Origin: Streptomyces sp. NBC_00341
GTDB taxonomy: Bacteria; Actinomycetota; Actinomycetes; Streptomycetales; Streptomycetaceae
NCBI RefSeq assembly: GCF_041435055.1
Contig: NZ_CP108003.1
Location: 1-64,000 of the forward strand
Direction of reading: 5' to 3'
Length of the DNA: 64,000 nucleotides
Positions 7,833-15,984 of this stretch are shown piece by piece. Numbering within the stretch: the stretch's first letter is position 1; every line of letters begins with the position of its first letter. The notes under the pieces were generated by a model. The model made no database searches and was not told the origin of the DNA. It was given only the letters and a program-made list of their open reading frames with translations. The translations under genes were made by a program, and so were the position numbers.

Positions 7833-8037
7833 GGAATTGTCCCATCAGAGTAGATGGCGGAATGCCGCGAGCACCGGTTTCTTCATGTTGCTGAAACATT
7901 GGACATCGGACCCGGGTGCCTGTCAGCTATTCCTGTCCGTTCTCTTTCCACTCCGTTTTCCGGACTCTTCTCTCCGTTTGTGTCTGTGGTGCGGAGGTGC
8001 GGAGGTGGTCGCCGGGAGTGTCCTTGCCGGTGGTTCG

Positions 8038-8547
8038 TCAGGTCACCTGGGCGGCCGGTTCGAGGATGTATCCCCTGCCCCAGGCGGTCTGCAGGACCAG
8101 GCCAAGGGGGCGGATGCGCCGGCGGATGCGCATGATGTGGAGGTCCAGGGCGTTGCGGGAGATGCATGCCTGGCTCTCGCCCAAGCGGTCCAGTAGTTCC
8201 TCGCGGTAGACGACTCCCTGGAAAGATCCGGTCAGGCTGTCCAGCAGCGCCCTCTCCGCGGGTGAGACCGCCACCACGCGGTCGCGGTACTTCAGTGCGC
8301 CGCTGGGGTCCACGGTCGGCACGGTGAAGGGGTAGGACCTGGCCCGCAGGGCGGCCATCCGGGCGCGGAGGTCTTCGTTGCTGATGGGTGCCCGTGCCCA
8401 GTCCTCGCGTACGTCGGAGCAGATGGGCGCGGGTGCTCCGCCCTCTACGACGAGCAGGCGCAGGAGGCCCTCCTCCATACACTGGCGTCGCTTGGCCGAC
8501 TCCGCGGGCCACCGCAGAAGTCTGACGTCGACTTGATCTTGTCGCAC
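8038..8547 (-). CDS. OmpR/PhoB-type winged-helix regulator without receiver domain
   Basis: A 169-residue protein. Residues 85-165 form an OmpR-type winged helix: SPAERALLDSLTGSFQGVVYREELLDRL, then DLHIMRIRRRI as the recognition helix, then LVLQTAWGRGYIL as the wing. The N-terminal 80 residues lack the phosphorylatable receiver domain. It sits immediately upstream of the thiosugar operon in the same direction, with 205 bp between, so it is a candidate local regulator. The start is GTG at 8547. Confidence 0.75.
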   Translation of the reverse strand: MRQDQVDVRLLRWPAESAKRRQCMEEGLLRLLVVEGGAPAPICSDVREDWARAPISNEDLRARMAALRARSYPFTVPTVDPSGALKYRDRVVAVSPAERALLDSLTGSFQGVVYREELLDRLGESQACISRNALDLHIMRIRRRIRPLGLVLQTAWGRGYILEPAAQVT

Positions 8548-8840
8548 GAAATCGCGCTCCCGGTCTCGTGGTCCGTCATTCAGAACAAGCAGTTGTGCTC
8601 AGCGTTCCGAGTGGTCTCTTCAAGCCACTGTGGAGCCCCCGGGGGACGCGGGGAAGCTGGCCGAGGACCGGATGGGACCCGTGGGAGGAGCAGCGGTCAC
8701 GGCCGTTGCCGGGGGGCATGCCGGAGCTGCGTAAACGTGCGGTACGAATGTATCGGGCCCTCGAACCGGCGCCGTGCGTCGAGGGTTTCTCGATCGGCCC
8801 TGGTGCGTTTCTCAAGGCTCGAGTTTCTCGGGGCTCGTGT

Positions 8841-9761
8841 TCAGTGGTGCTTCGCCGCTCGATTTTCTCCGGCCCCAGGAAGTGAGAGGCACTGTTCCAG
8901 GAAGGCGAGCACCCGCAGGTGGTAGGTGCGGGCGGTCCGGCCCAGGCTGATGTTGTGGCCGGCGTCCGCGAGGCGCTCGCTGCAGGACAGTGGGGATCCC
9001 AGCCGCTCCAGCATGGCCCGTACGGTTTCCGGGTCGCTGCGCCACCACAGCTCGTGTTCGGCGAAGGTGAACCGGACGGGTGCCCGGACGTCCCGTGCCA
9101 CCTGCGGGTACAGCCGCGGCCAGTCCAGGATCTCGCGGGACTCCTGCTCCGGGATGGGTGTGATCAGCGCGTCGGCCAGCCGGAAGGTGCCGGGCGGGTA
9201 GAGGGCGAGGGGTCCCCAGTGCATCCGGTGGGAGAGCCGGCTGCCCTGGCCGACCAGTTGTTCCGCGTCGGGGGCCCATTGGTCGCCGATGCCGGAGACG
9301 TCCATGCCCAGCAGCCCGTCGCCCGTCCACCGGGACGAGGCGTGCAGGGCGACGACGCCGCCCAGGGAGTGTCCGACCAGGAGGATCCCGGCGCCGCAGG
9401 GGTGGTTCGCCCGGTAGTCGTCCAGGGCGGCGCGCACCACGTCCGCCTGTTCGGACAGGCCCATGCCCGTGGGCAGTTGAGCGGCTGACCGGCCGTAGCC
9501 GGGGCGGTCGAGGGCGAGTGCCGCGTATCCGCAGGAGGAGGCGAGGGTGAGCAGCGAGGTGGCCGGGTCGGCTCGGCCGTCGAAGTAGCCGGCCCGCATC
9601 CCGCCCCCGTGCAGGGCCACGAGCAGGGCGCGGGGCGGGGAGGCGGGCTCGGAGAGCAGCCCGGACAGGGTGACGCCCCTCCCGTCCAGGGTGATCGCAC
9701 GAACCGGGTTGGAGCCGGGGGCGGTTGCGGGTGCGGCCACTGAGGATTCGTGGAGGGGCAT
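8841..9761 (-). CDS. Alpha/beta-fold hydrolase
   Basis: A 306-residue protein. It shows the oxyanion segment LHGGGMRAGYFD, the nucleophile elbow GHSLGG and a late histidine in DAGHNISLGR. The ATG at 9761 is chosen because AAGGAG lies 8 bases upstream; a frame start at 9779 has no such site. It lies 36 bp downstream of the DHA2 exporter in the same direction and is probably in that MarR-controlled operon. The substrate is unknown: an ester or lactone hydrolase for modification or detoxification is plausible. Confidence 0.75.
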   Translation of the reverse strand: MPLHESSVAAPATAPGSNPVRAITLDGRGVTLSGLLSEPASPPRALLVALHGGGMRAGYFDGRADPATSLLTLASSCGYAALALDRPGYGRSAAQLPTGMGLSEQADVVRAALDDYRANHPCGAGILLVGHSLGGVVALHASSRWTGDGLLGMDVSGIGDQWAPDAEQLVGQGSRLSHRMHWGPLALYPPGTFRLADALITPIPEQESREILDWPRLYPQVARDVRAPVRFTFAEHELWWRSDPETVRAMLERLGSPLSCSERLADAGHNISLGRTARTYHLRVLAFLEQCLSLPGAGENRAAKHH

Positions 9762-9797
9762 CGGTGGATCTCCTTTCACATGTACTGCCGTGTCGCT

Positions 9798-11300
9798 CTA
9801 CATGTGTACGGCGGTGCTGTCTTCCATCGCCTTCTCGTCCTGCCGCGGCCGCGGCAGGTTGTTGGTGAGCATGATCAGCACGCCGGCCAGCAGCAGGATG
9901 CCGACGGTCCACCACACGGCGACGGCGTAGCCGTGTACGGCCGCCTGGTCCGCGTGGTTGCTGCCGCTGCCGCTGTGGGAGACCAGCCAGGCGGCGGTGG
10001 TGCTGGCCGCGATGGTGTTGAGCAGGGCGGTGCCGATGGAGCCGCCGAGCTGCTGCGAGGCGTTGATCATCGCGGAGGCGACGCCGGTCTCGTGGTCGGC
10101 GACTCCGTTGGTGGCCAGGCTCATCGCCGGTGTGAAGGCGAGGCCGAGACCGATGCCGAACAGCAGCTGGCCGGGCAGGACCAGCAGCGGGTAGGAGGAG
10201 TCCACGTCCAGCTGGGTCAGCATCAGCATGCCGAGGGCGGCGACGAGGAACCCGGGGCCCATGATCCAGCGCGGGGCCATCCTCGGCATCATGCGGCTGG
10301 CGATCTGGCCCGCGCCGATGAGCATGCCGGCCACCATGGGCAGGAACGCCACGCCCGACATGAGGGGGCTGTAGCCGCGGATCTCCTGGAAGTAGTAGGT
10401 GAGGAAGAGCAGCAGGCCGAACATGGTGATCACGGCGAGGGCCTGGGAGGCGAAGACGCCGGCCCGGTTGCGCTCGGTCACGATCCGCAGCGGCAGGAGC
10501 GGGGTGCTGCTCCGCTTCTCGACGACGACGAAGAGGGTCAGCAGGACGACGCAGGCCACGAAGAGGGCCAGGGTCGGGGTGGCGGTCCAGCCTTCGCTGT
10601 CGGCGAGGGTGAAGCCGTAGACGAGTGCCACGATCCCCGCGACGGACAGCACGGCGCCGGCGATGTCGAGCTTCTCGCGGGGCGGGCGGTTGCCCTCGTC
10701 GCGGACGACGGCGACGGCGCCGACGACCACGACCGCGGCGAAGGCGATGTTCACGAAGAGGGACCAGCGCCAGTTGAGGTACTCGGTGAGGACGCCGCCG
10801 AGGATCAGGCCCACCGCGGAGCCGCTTCCTGCGATCGCGCTGAACACCCCGAACGCCTTGGCGCGTTCGCCGGGTTCGGTGAAGGTGACGGCCAGCAGCG
10901 AGAGGCCCGCCGGTGCCAGCAGGGCGCCGAACGCGCCTTGCAGGGCCCGCGCGGCCAGCAGCATTCCGGAGTCGACCGCCAGGCCGCCGAGCGCGGATGC
11001 CAGGCCGAAGCCGATGACTCCGATGAGGAAGGCCCGCTTGCGGCCGATGGTGTCGCTGATCCGGCCGCCCAGGAGCAGGAGTCCGCCGAAGGCGAGCATG
11101 TAGGCGGTGACGACCCACTGCCGGTTGCTGTCGGAGATGCCGAGGTCCCGTTGGGCGGAGGGCAGGGCGATGTTCACGATGGTGCTGTCCACCGAGACCA
11201 TCAGCTGCGCGAGGGCAATGTAGACCAACGCCTGCCAGCGCCGTGCGTCCGGGGCGACGGCGCCGGACGCGCGGGGCGCGATGATTTGATCTTCAGCCAT
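9798..11300 (-). CDS. DHA2-family (EmrB/QacA-type) 14-TM drug exporter
   Basis: A 500-residue MFS antiporter of the drug:H+ DHA2 family. The first helix carries LMVSVDSTIVNIALPSAQ with the family Asp, followed by RISDTIGRKRAFLIG (motif A) and, in helix 5, the motif C-like run GSGSAVGLILGG. The ATG at 11300 begins MAEDQ. The gene is divergent from a MarR regulator, with palindromes between them, the usual layout of a repressor controlling a resistance pump. It likely confers self-resistance by exporting the polyketide. Confidence 0.85.
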   Translation of the reverse strand: MAEDQIIAPRASGAVAPDARRWQALVYIALAQLMVSVDSTIVNIALPSAQRDLGISDSNRQWVVTAYMLAFGGLLLLGGRISDTIGRKRAFLIGVIGFGLASALGGLAVDSGMLLAARALQGAFGALLAPAGLSLLAVTFTEPGERAKAFGVFSAIAGSGSAVGLILGGVLTEYLNWRWSLFVNIAFAAVVVVGAVAVVRDEGNRPPREKLDIAGAVLSVAGIVALVYGFTLADSEGWTATPTLALFVACVVLLTLFVVVEKRSSTPLLPLRIVTERNRAGVFASQALAVITMFGLLLFLTYYFQEIRGYSPLMSGVAFLPMVAGMLIGAGQIASRMMPRMAPRWIMGPGFLVAALGMLMLTQLDVDSSYPLLVLPGQLLFGIGLGLAFTPAMSLATNGVADHETGVASAMINASQQLGGSIGTALLNTIAASTTAAWLVSHSGSGSNHADQAAVHGYAVAVWWTVGILLLAGVLIMLTNNLPRPRQDEKAMEDSTAVHM

Positions 11301-11404
11301 GACGGTTCTCACTTCTGTGACGGCAGGATGCTCGGTCCATACATGTCCAGCGCGTCGCCGGTCCGCCTCGCCCGTGGAGCTTCGGTAGACGTGGGGCAGG
11401 CCCG

Positions 11405-11460
11405 ACAACATTTGTTGTTCCAACCAATGTTGTACGGCATAACGATATGACCAGATCGTT
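11405..11460. promoter_or_regulatory. MarR operator region between divergent genes
   Basis: Between the exporter and marR starts are ACAACA-TT-TGTTGT (11405-11418), CAACATT/AATGTTG (11406-11412 and 11426-11432) and AACGAT/ATCGTT (11441-11446 and 11455-11460). Overlapping inverted repeats in a divergent promoter fit binding by a dimeric MarR repressor. Confidence 0.65.
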
Positions 11461-11494
11461 GGTCGATGCAACACTGTCGCGTAGGCTTCTCGAT

Positions 11495-11926
11495 ATGACC
11501 CTGTACGGACGACTGGTCGAACTGGATGTCTGGCTGCTCTCGGGCGCTGCCCTGCGAGCCCAGCGACTGCTCTGCGAGTACCTGGATACCACCGGCCTGC
11601 GGATGCAGCACTACCGCGTGATGGCCGGTCTGGCCGAGCTCGGTGAGTGCACCCAGGCCGATCTGGGCCGGGCCCTGGGCCTGGACGCCGGGAACATGGT
11701 CGCGCTCCTGGGCGATCTGGAGGGCCACGACGCCGTCACCCGTAAAACAGATCCCGCCAACCGTCGTCGAAACCTCGTCAGGAGCACCGAACAGGGCAGG
11801 AAGCTCTTCGAGGAGATGGACCGGGCCGTCGAACAGGCCAACGAGGCCATGTTCGCGGCGTTCTCTCCTGCCGAGCGCGAGGAATTCCACAAGGTGCTGG
11901 TCCGCCTCGCGCAGGGCGACCAGTAG
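11495..11926 (+). CDS. MarR-family repressor
   Basis: A 143-residue protein with a MarR winged helix: CTQADLGRALGLDAGNMVALLGDLEGHDAVTRKTDPANRRRNLV (helix-turn-helix, then the wing with the conserved D-x-R-R), followed by a helical dimer region at the C-terminus. The start MTLYGR is preferred because upstream in-frame residues do not look like protein. It probably represses the divergent DHA2 exporter and itself, and is released by the pathway product. Confidence 0.85.
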   Translation: MTLYGRLVELDVWLLSGAALRAQRLLCEYLDTTGLRMQHYRVMAGLAELGECTQADLGRALGLDAGNMVALLGDLEGHDAVTRKTDPANRRRNLVRSTEQGRKLFEEMDRAVEQANEAMFAAFSPAEREEFHKVLVRLAQGDQ

Positions 11927-11937
11927 AACTGCGAGAA

Positions 11938-11981
11938 ACGGCCTGCGAGTCGCCCGCCGTTCGGGACGTCTCGTAGGCCGT
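11938..11981. terminator. Hairpin between convergent genes
   Basis: 12-bp arms (11938-11949 and 11970-11981) with one mismatch, between the stops of marR (plus strand) and the FMN reductase gene (minus strand). Confidence 0.6.
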
Positions 11982-11987
11982 CAGGTG

Positions 11988-12572
11988 TTACGCGGTGTAC
12001 GGGCGCTTCTCACGGGCCTCGCGCAGCGAGACCCCCCACCACACCAGCTGGTCGAGCAGGGTCTTGCTCGCCGTGCCCGCCGCGGTGGGCTCCACGAGGG
12101 CTCCCGCCTCGTCGAACTGTCCCCAGACGTTGTGGAAGCTGACGCAGTCCCGCACCGTCACCGCGTGCAGCTCGGCGAAGACGGGACGCAGGTGCTCCAC
12201 CGACCGCAGGCCGCCGGCCAGGCCGCCGTAGGAGACGAAGCCGAGCGGCTTGGCCTGCCACTCGGTGCGGTGCCAGTCGATGAGGTTCTTGAGCGAGGCC
12301 GGGTAACTGTGGTTGTACTCCGGCGTCACGACGACGAAGGCCTCGGCGGCGGCCAGGCGCGGCGATACCCGGGCCAGTTCCGCCGACACCGTCTCACTCG
12401 GGGCGTGCGACAGCTCGTGCGGCAGTGCGTGCTCGGTGAGGTCGATCAGGTCGACCTCCAAGTCCGGGCGCTGAGTGGCCTGTTCGACGAACCATCGCGC
12501 GACGGTCGGGCCGAACCGGCCCTCCCGGACGCTGCTGTTGATCACGGCGAGGCGTAGGGGTGTGGCGGACAT
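11988..12572 (-). CDS. NADPH-dependent FMN reductase
   Basis: A 194-residue flavodoxin-fold reductase. It shows the FMN phosphate loop NSSVREGRFGP (residues 12-22), TPEYNHSYPASLKNLID (about residues 83-99) and YGGLAGG. It would supply reduced flavin or reduce quinones. It is the last gene of the minus-strand polyketide operon, with ribosome-binding site GAGGAG 6 bases before the ATG. In angucycline pathways such reductases serve flavin-dependent oxygenases or keep hydroquinones reduced; which applies here is unknown. Confidence 0.8.
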   Translation of the reverse strand: MSATPLRLAVINSSVREGRFGPTVARWFVEQATQRPDLEVDLIDLTEHALPHELSHAPSETVSAELARVSPRLAAAEAFVVVTPEYNHSYPASLKNLIDWHRTEWQAKPLGFVSYGGLAGGLRSVEHLRPVFAELHAVTVRDCVSFHNVWGQFDEAGALVEPTAAGTASKTLLDQLVWWGVSLREAREKRPYTA

Positions 12573-12653
12573 ATTTCTCCTCTAGTGCCTGTTCAAGCGG
12601 GAGACGGCCGTGGTGTCTCTCCGCCGGGTCTGGATGCTGGACCGGGGCTGAAG

Positions 12654-12884
12654 TCAAGAACGGCCCGGGGAACTCGCCGCGAGCGTACGGCCCGTACCTC
12701 GTTCCCGGCTCCAGCCGCGAGCGCCGCTGTGGCGCAGCGCGCGTTCCAGGCGGTGCCAGTTGGGCGTGTGGTGGCGGGACGGCCGAAGGGGCTGGGACGC
12801 GGCGGACCGGGCCATCAACACCACGACGAGAGCGGCGAGTTCCTCGGGAGTAGCGTAGCCGCGGCTTACCTGGATGTCTGACAT
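12654..12884 (-). CDS. Acyl-CoA carboxylase epsilon subunit
   Basis: A 76-residue small subunit. The motif GYATPEELAALVVVLMAR near the N-terminus is typical of actinobacterial AccE/PccE, which stabilises the alpha-beta carboxylase. ATG 12884 has a GGAG site 6 bases upstream; a GTG at 12899 that overlaps the beta-subunit stop is an alternative and would add five residues. It follows the beta-subunit gene directly. The remainder is basic and low in complexity, as is common in this subunit. Confidence 0.75.
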   Translation of the reverse strand: MSDIQVSRGYATPEELAALVVVLMARSAASQPLRPSRHHTPNWHRLERALRHSGARGWSRERGTGRTLAASSPGRS

Positions 12885-12895
12885 GGGGGTCTCCG

Positions 12896-14485
12896 TCACA
12901 GAGGGGGATTGCCGTGTTTGCGGGAGGGGAGCTCGGCATGTTTGTCCCGCAGCATCGCGAGGGACCCGATGAGGATCTCGCGGGTGGCACGGGGGTCGAT
13001 CACGTCGTCGACCAGGCCGCGTTCGGCCGCGTAGTACGGATGCATGAGCTGGGTGCGGTACTCCTCGATCTTCTGGCGCCGTACCGCGTCCGGATCGTCG
13101 GCGCCGTTGATCTCGCGGCGGAAGATGACGTTGGCGGCGCCCTCCGCACCCATCACCGCGATCTCGTTGCCGGGCCAGGCGAAGGCCAGATCGGTGCCGA
13201 TGGAGCGGGAGTCCATCACGATGTACGCCCCGCCGTACGCCTTGCGGACCACGACCGAGACTCGGGGCACGGTGGCGTTGCAGTAGGCGTAGAGCAGCTT
13301 CGCGCCGTGCCGGATGATGCCGTTGTGTTCCTGTGCGATGCCGGGCAGGAAGCCCGGCACATCGACCAGCGTGACCAGCGGAATGTTGAACGCGTCGCAG
13401 AACTGCACGAAGCGAGCGGCCTTTTCGCTGCCCTGGATGTCCAGCACCCCCGCGGACGCGGCCGGCTGGTTGGCGACGATCCCGACGACCTCGCCGCCCA
13501 GCCGGGCCAGGGCGCAGAGCGTGTTGCCCGCCCAGGCCGAGTGGATCTCGAAGAACTCCCCGTTGTCGACGATCTCCTCGATGACGTCGCGCATGTCGTA
13601 GACCCGGCCGGGATCGTCCGGGACCAGATCGAGCAGTGCGTCGCTCCGCCGGTCGTGCGGGTCCTCGGACAGGACCGACGGGGCCAGTTCGCGGTTGTTG
13701 GACGGCAGCAGGGAGAGCAGGAAGCGCACGTCCTCCAGGCAGCTCTGTTCGTCGTCGTACGAGAAGTGCGCGACGCCAGAGACGGCGGCGTGCACGTCGG
13801 CGCCGCCGAGGCCGTTCTGGGTGATCTCCTCGCCGGTGACCGCCTTAACGACGTCCGGTCCCGTGATGAACATCTGCGAGGTCTCGCGGACCATGAACAC
13901 GAAGTCGGTCAGCGCCGGACTGTAGGCCGCGCCGCCCGCGCACGGACCGAGCATCACGCTGATCTGTGGGATGACACCCGAGGCCCTCGTGTTGCGCTGG
14001 AAGATCCCGCCGTACCCGGCCAGCGCGGAGACGCCCTCCTGGATACGGGCGCCGGCGCCGTCGTTCAGCGAGACGAGCGGGGCGCCCGCCGCGATGGCCA
14101 TGTCCATGATCTTGTGGATCTTCGTGGCGTGGGCCTCGCCCAGCGCCCCGCCGAAGATCCGGAAGTCGTGTGCGTAGACGAAGACGGTGCGGCCGTGCAC
14201 GGTTCCCCAGCCGGTGACGACACCGTCGGTGTACGGCCGTTTCGCCTCCAGGCCGAACCCGGTCGCCCGGTGCCGGCGCAACTGCTCGACCTCGTGGAAG
14301 GAGCCCTCGTCGAGCAGCAGGGCTATGCGTTCGTGCGCCGTCAGCTTGCCCTTGGCATGCTGACGTTCGGTGGCTGCGGGGTCCGGGCCGTGCCGGGCCT
14401 CGTCTTTGATCAGCCGGAGTTCCTCCAGACGCCCGTAGAGCGTCCAGTCGGCGCTCCGGGCCGGAGTCGTGTCGGTGGCGGCCAT
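12896..14485 (-). CDS. pccB: Acyl-CoA carboxylase beta subunit (carboxyltransferase)
   Basis: A 529-residue carboxyltransferase, full length for PccB/AccB. Visible parts are the N-terminal crotonase-like domain with LNDGAGARIQEGVSALAGYGGIF and GPCAGGAAYSPALTDFVFM, and the C-terminal domain with NQPAASAGVLDIQGSEKAARFV, LVDVPGFLPG and KAYGGAYIVM. It ends LPSRKHGNPPL. It carboxylates acetyl-CoA or propionyl-CoA together with the biotinylated alpha subunit at 24917-26674. Location in the polyketide operon implies dedicated malonyl-CoA supply. Confidence 0.9.
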   Translation of the reverse strand: MAATDTTPARSADWTLYGRLEELRLIKDEARHGPDPAATERQHAKGKLTAHERIALLLDEGSFHEVEQLRRHRATGFGLEAKRPYTDGVVTGWGTVHGRTVFVYAHDFRIFGGALGEAHATKIHKIMDMAIAAGAPLVSLNDGAGARIQEGVSALAGYGGIFQRNTRASGVIPQISVMLGPCAGGAAYSPALTDFVFMVRETSQMFITGPDVVKAVTGEEITQNGLGGADVHAAVSGVAHFSYDDEQSCLEDVRFLLSLLPSNNRELAPSVLSEDPHDRRSDALLDLVPDDPGRVYDMRDVIEEIVDNGEFFEIHSAWAGNTLCALARLGGEVVGIVANQPAASAGVLDIQGSEKAARFVQFCDAFNIPLVTLVDVPGFLPGIAQEHNGIIRHGAKLLYAYCNATVPRVSVVVRKAYGGAYIVMDSRSIGTDLAFAWPGNEIAVMGAEGAANVIFRREINGADDPDAVRRQKIEEYRTQLMHPYYAAERGLVDDVIDPRATREILIGSLAMLRDKHAELPSRKHGNPPL

Positions 14486-14492
14486 AAGTGAC

Positions 14493-15938
14493 TCACTCTC
14501 CTGTGGATGGTTTCCCGGCCCGGTCGGGGTGGGCCCGCAGGCCGCCGAGCCCGGCCGCCAGCCCGGCCACGGCGACGGCGGTGACGAGCAGGAGCGCCGG
14601 GCGGTCGTCGGCCCGGCCGACGGCCAGCGCCGCGGCCATGGCCGGCACGATGACGGCGGAGATCTGCACGGCACTCTGGTAGAGGCCGACCGCGGCCGGC
14701 CTGTCGACCGCGGCCAGCCGGGAGGTGGCCTGGGCGTTCAGCGCCGCGAAGGCCAGCACGAAGCCGGCGCCGACCAGCAGCAGCGTCGGCAGCACGTCCG
14801 TGACGTAGTGCTCCGGAACCGGATGCCGCAGGCAGAGCGCCGCACCCAGCACCGGTCCCAGCGCCCCCAGCGCGATCAGCCGGGCGGTGCCGTAGCGGGC
14901 GATCAGCCTCCGCGACAGCAGTGCCGTGACGGCCAAGGGCACACTGACGGGCAGGAACGCCAGCGCGGTACGCAACGGGGACCAGCCGAGACCGGTCTGC
15001 AGCCGCGCCGTCAGGACCAGCAACAGCCCCAGGTTCACGCCGTTCAGCGCGGCGGCCCCGGCCATCGAGCGGACCAGTGTCCGGTTCCGCAGCAGCCGCC
15101 CCTGGATCAGCGGCCGCGATCCGGTGCGCTCCGCGACGACCAGGACCGCCCCCAGCACCACGGCGAGCACCAGCGGACCCGCCGTACGCGCGTCGGACCA
15201 GCCGTGCACCGGCACCGAGACGATGCCCCCCACCAGGCACACCAGGACACCGGTCAGCGCGAGCGCCCCGGTGACGTCGAAGCGGCGCGGGGCTCCGGAG
15301 GACGCGGCGGCGGACACCGGGCCGCGCGGAACCAGCCGCACCGCGAAGGCGAACAGGACCAGCACCACCGGCGCCGGGAAGGCGACGGTCCAGCGCCAGC
15401 TCACTCCGGTCAGCAGACCCGACAGCAGCAGCCCCGCGGCGAACCCGAACCCGCCGAACAGGGCGTACACCGACACCGCGCGGTCGCGGCTGCGCCCGGC
15501 CCGGAACTCCGAAGCGATGATCGCCAGTCCGGTGGGCGCGGTCAGGGCGGCGAAGAACCCTTTCAGCACCCGGGCCGCCACCAGCACGGCGGGCTCATCG
15601 GTCACGGCGCCCGCCAGGGACGCCACGGCGAATCCGAGCAGCGCCCACAGGTACACCCGGCGCCGGCCGAGCAGTTCCACCAGCCGTCCGCCGAACAGCG
15701 TGAGCCCGCCGAAGCCGATGGCGAAGCCGGTGACCAGCCACTGCGCCCCGGTCAGTGCCAGACCGAGGCCCCGTCCCACCGAGGGCATGGCCACGATCAT
15801 GGCCGACACCTCGATGGCGTCGATGAGCATGTTTCCGGCCAGCACGAACAGCAGCCCCCACAAGCGGGGGCTCCACCGTCCGTCGTCGGCCGCAGCAGGA
15901 CCGAAGGAATCCTGGGTGGGTGGTGGCATGGGCCTCAT
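14493..15938 (-). CDS. MFS exporter (DHA2-like)
   Basis: A 481-residue transporter with about 14 membrane segments. Early motif LIDAIEVSAMIVAMPSVGRGLGL parallels the DHA2 first helix, then RLVELLGRRRVYLWAL (motif A) and RVLKGFFAALTAPTGLAII. ATG 15938 is chosen because GGAGGAG lies 5 bases upstream; it precedes MRPMPPPTQ. It lies between the oxygenase-reductase fusion and carboxylase genes, where angucycline clusters commonly carry the product exporter (the lanJ/urdJ position). Confidence 0.8.
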   Translation of the reverse strand: MRPMPPPTQDSFGPAAADDGRWSPRLWGLLFVLAGNMLIDAIEVSAMIVAMPSVGRGLGLALTGAQWLVTGFAIGFGGLTLFGGRLVELLGRRRVYLWALLGFAVASLAGAVTDEPAVLVAARVLKGFFAALTAPTGLAIIASEFRAGRSRDRAVSVYALFGGFGFAAGLLLSGLLTGVSWRWTVAFPAPVVLVLFAFAVRLVPRGPVSAAASSGAPRRFDVTGALALTGVLVCLVGGIVSVPVHGWSDARTAGPLVLAVVLGAVLVVAERTGSRPLIQGRLLRNRTLVRSMAGAAALNGVNLGLLLVLTARLQTGLGWSPLRTALAFLPVSVPLAVTALLSRRLIARYGTARLIALGALGPVLGAALCLRHPVPEHYVTDVLPTLLLVGAGFVLAFAALNAQATSRLAAVDRPAAVGLYQSAVQISAVIVPAMAAALAVGRADDRPALLLVTAVAVAGLAAGLGGLRAHPDRAGKPSTGE

Positions 15939-15984
15939 CCGAACTCCTCCACTGCGTACGCTCCTTGTCCCGTCCCGGCGGTGA

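Noticed and set aside
9750..11450. 566-codon plus-strand frame opposite the DHA2 exporter
   Set aside because: Antisense shadow of a clear membrane transporter; His/Asp/Gly-rich composition typical of such shadows.
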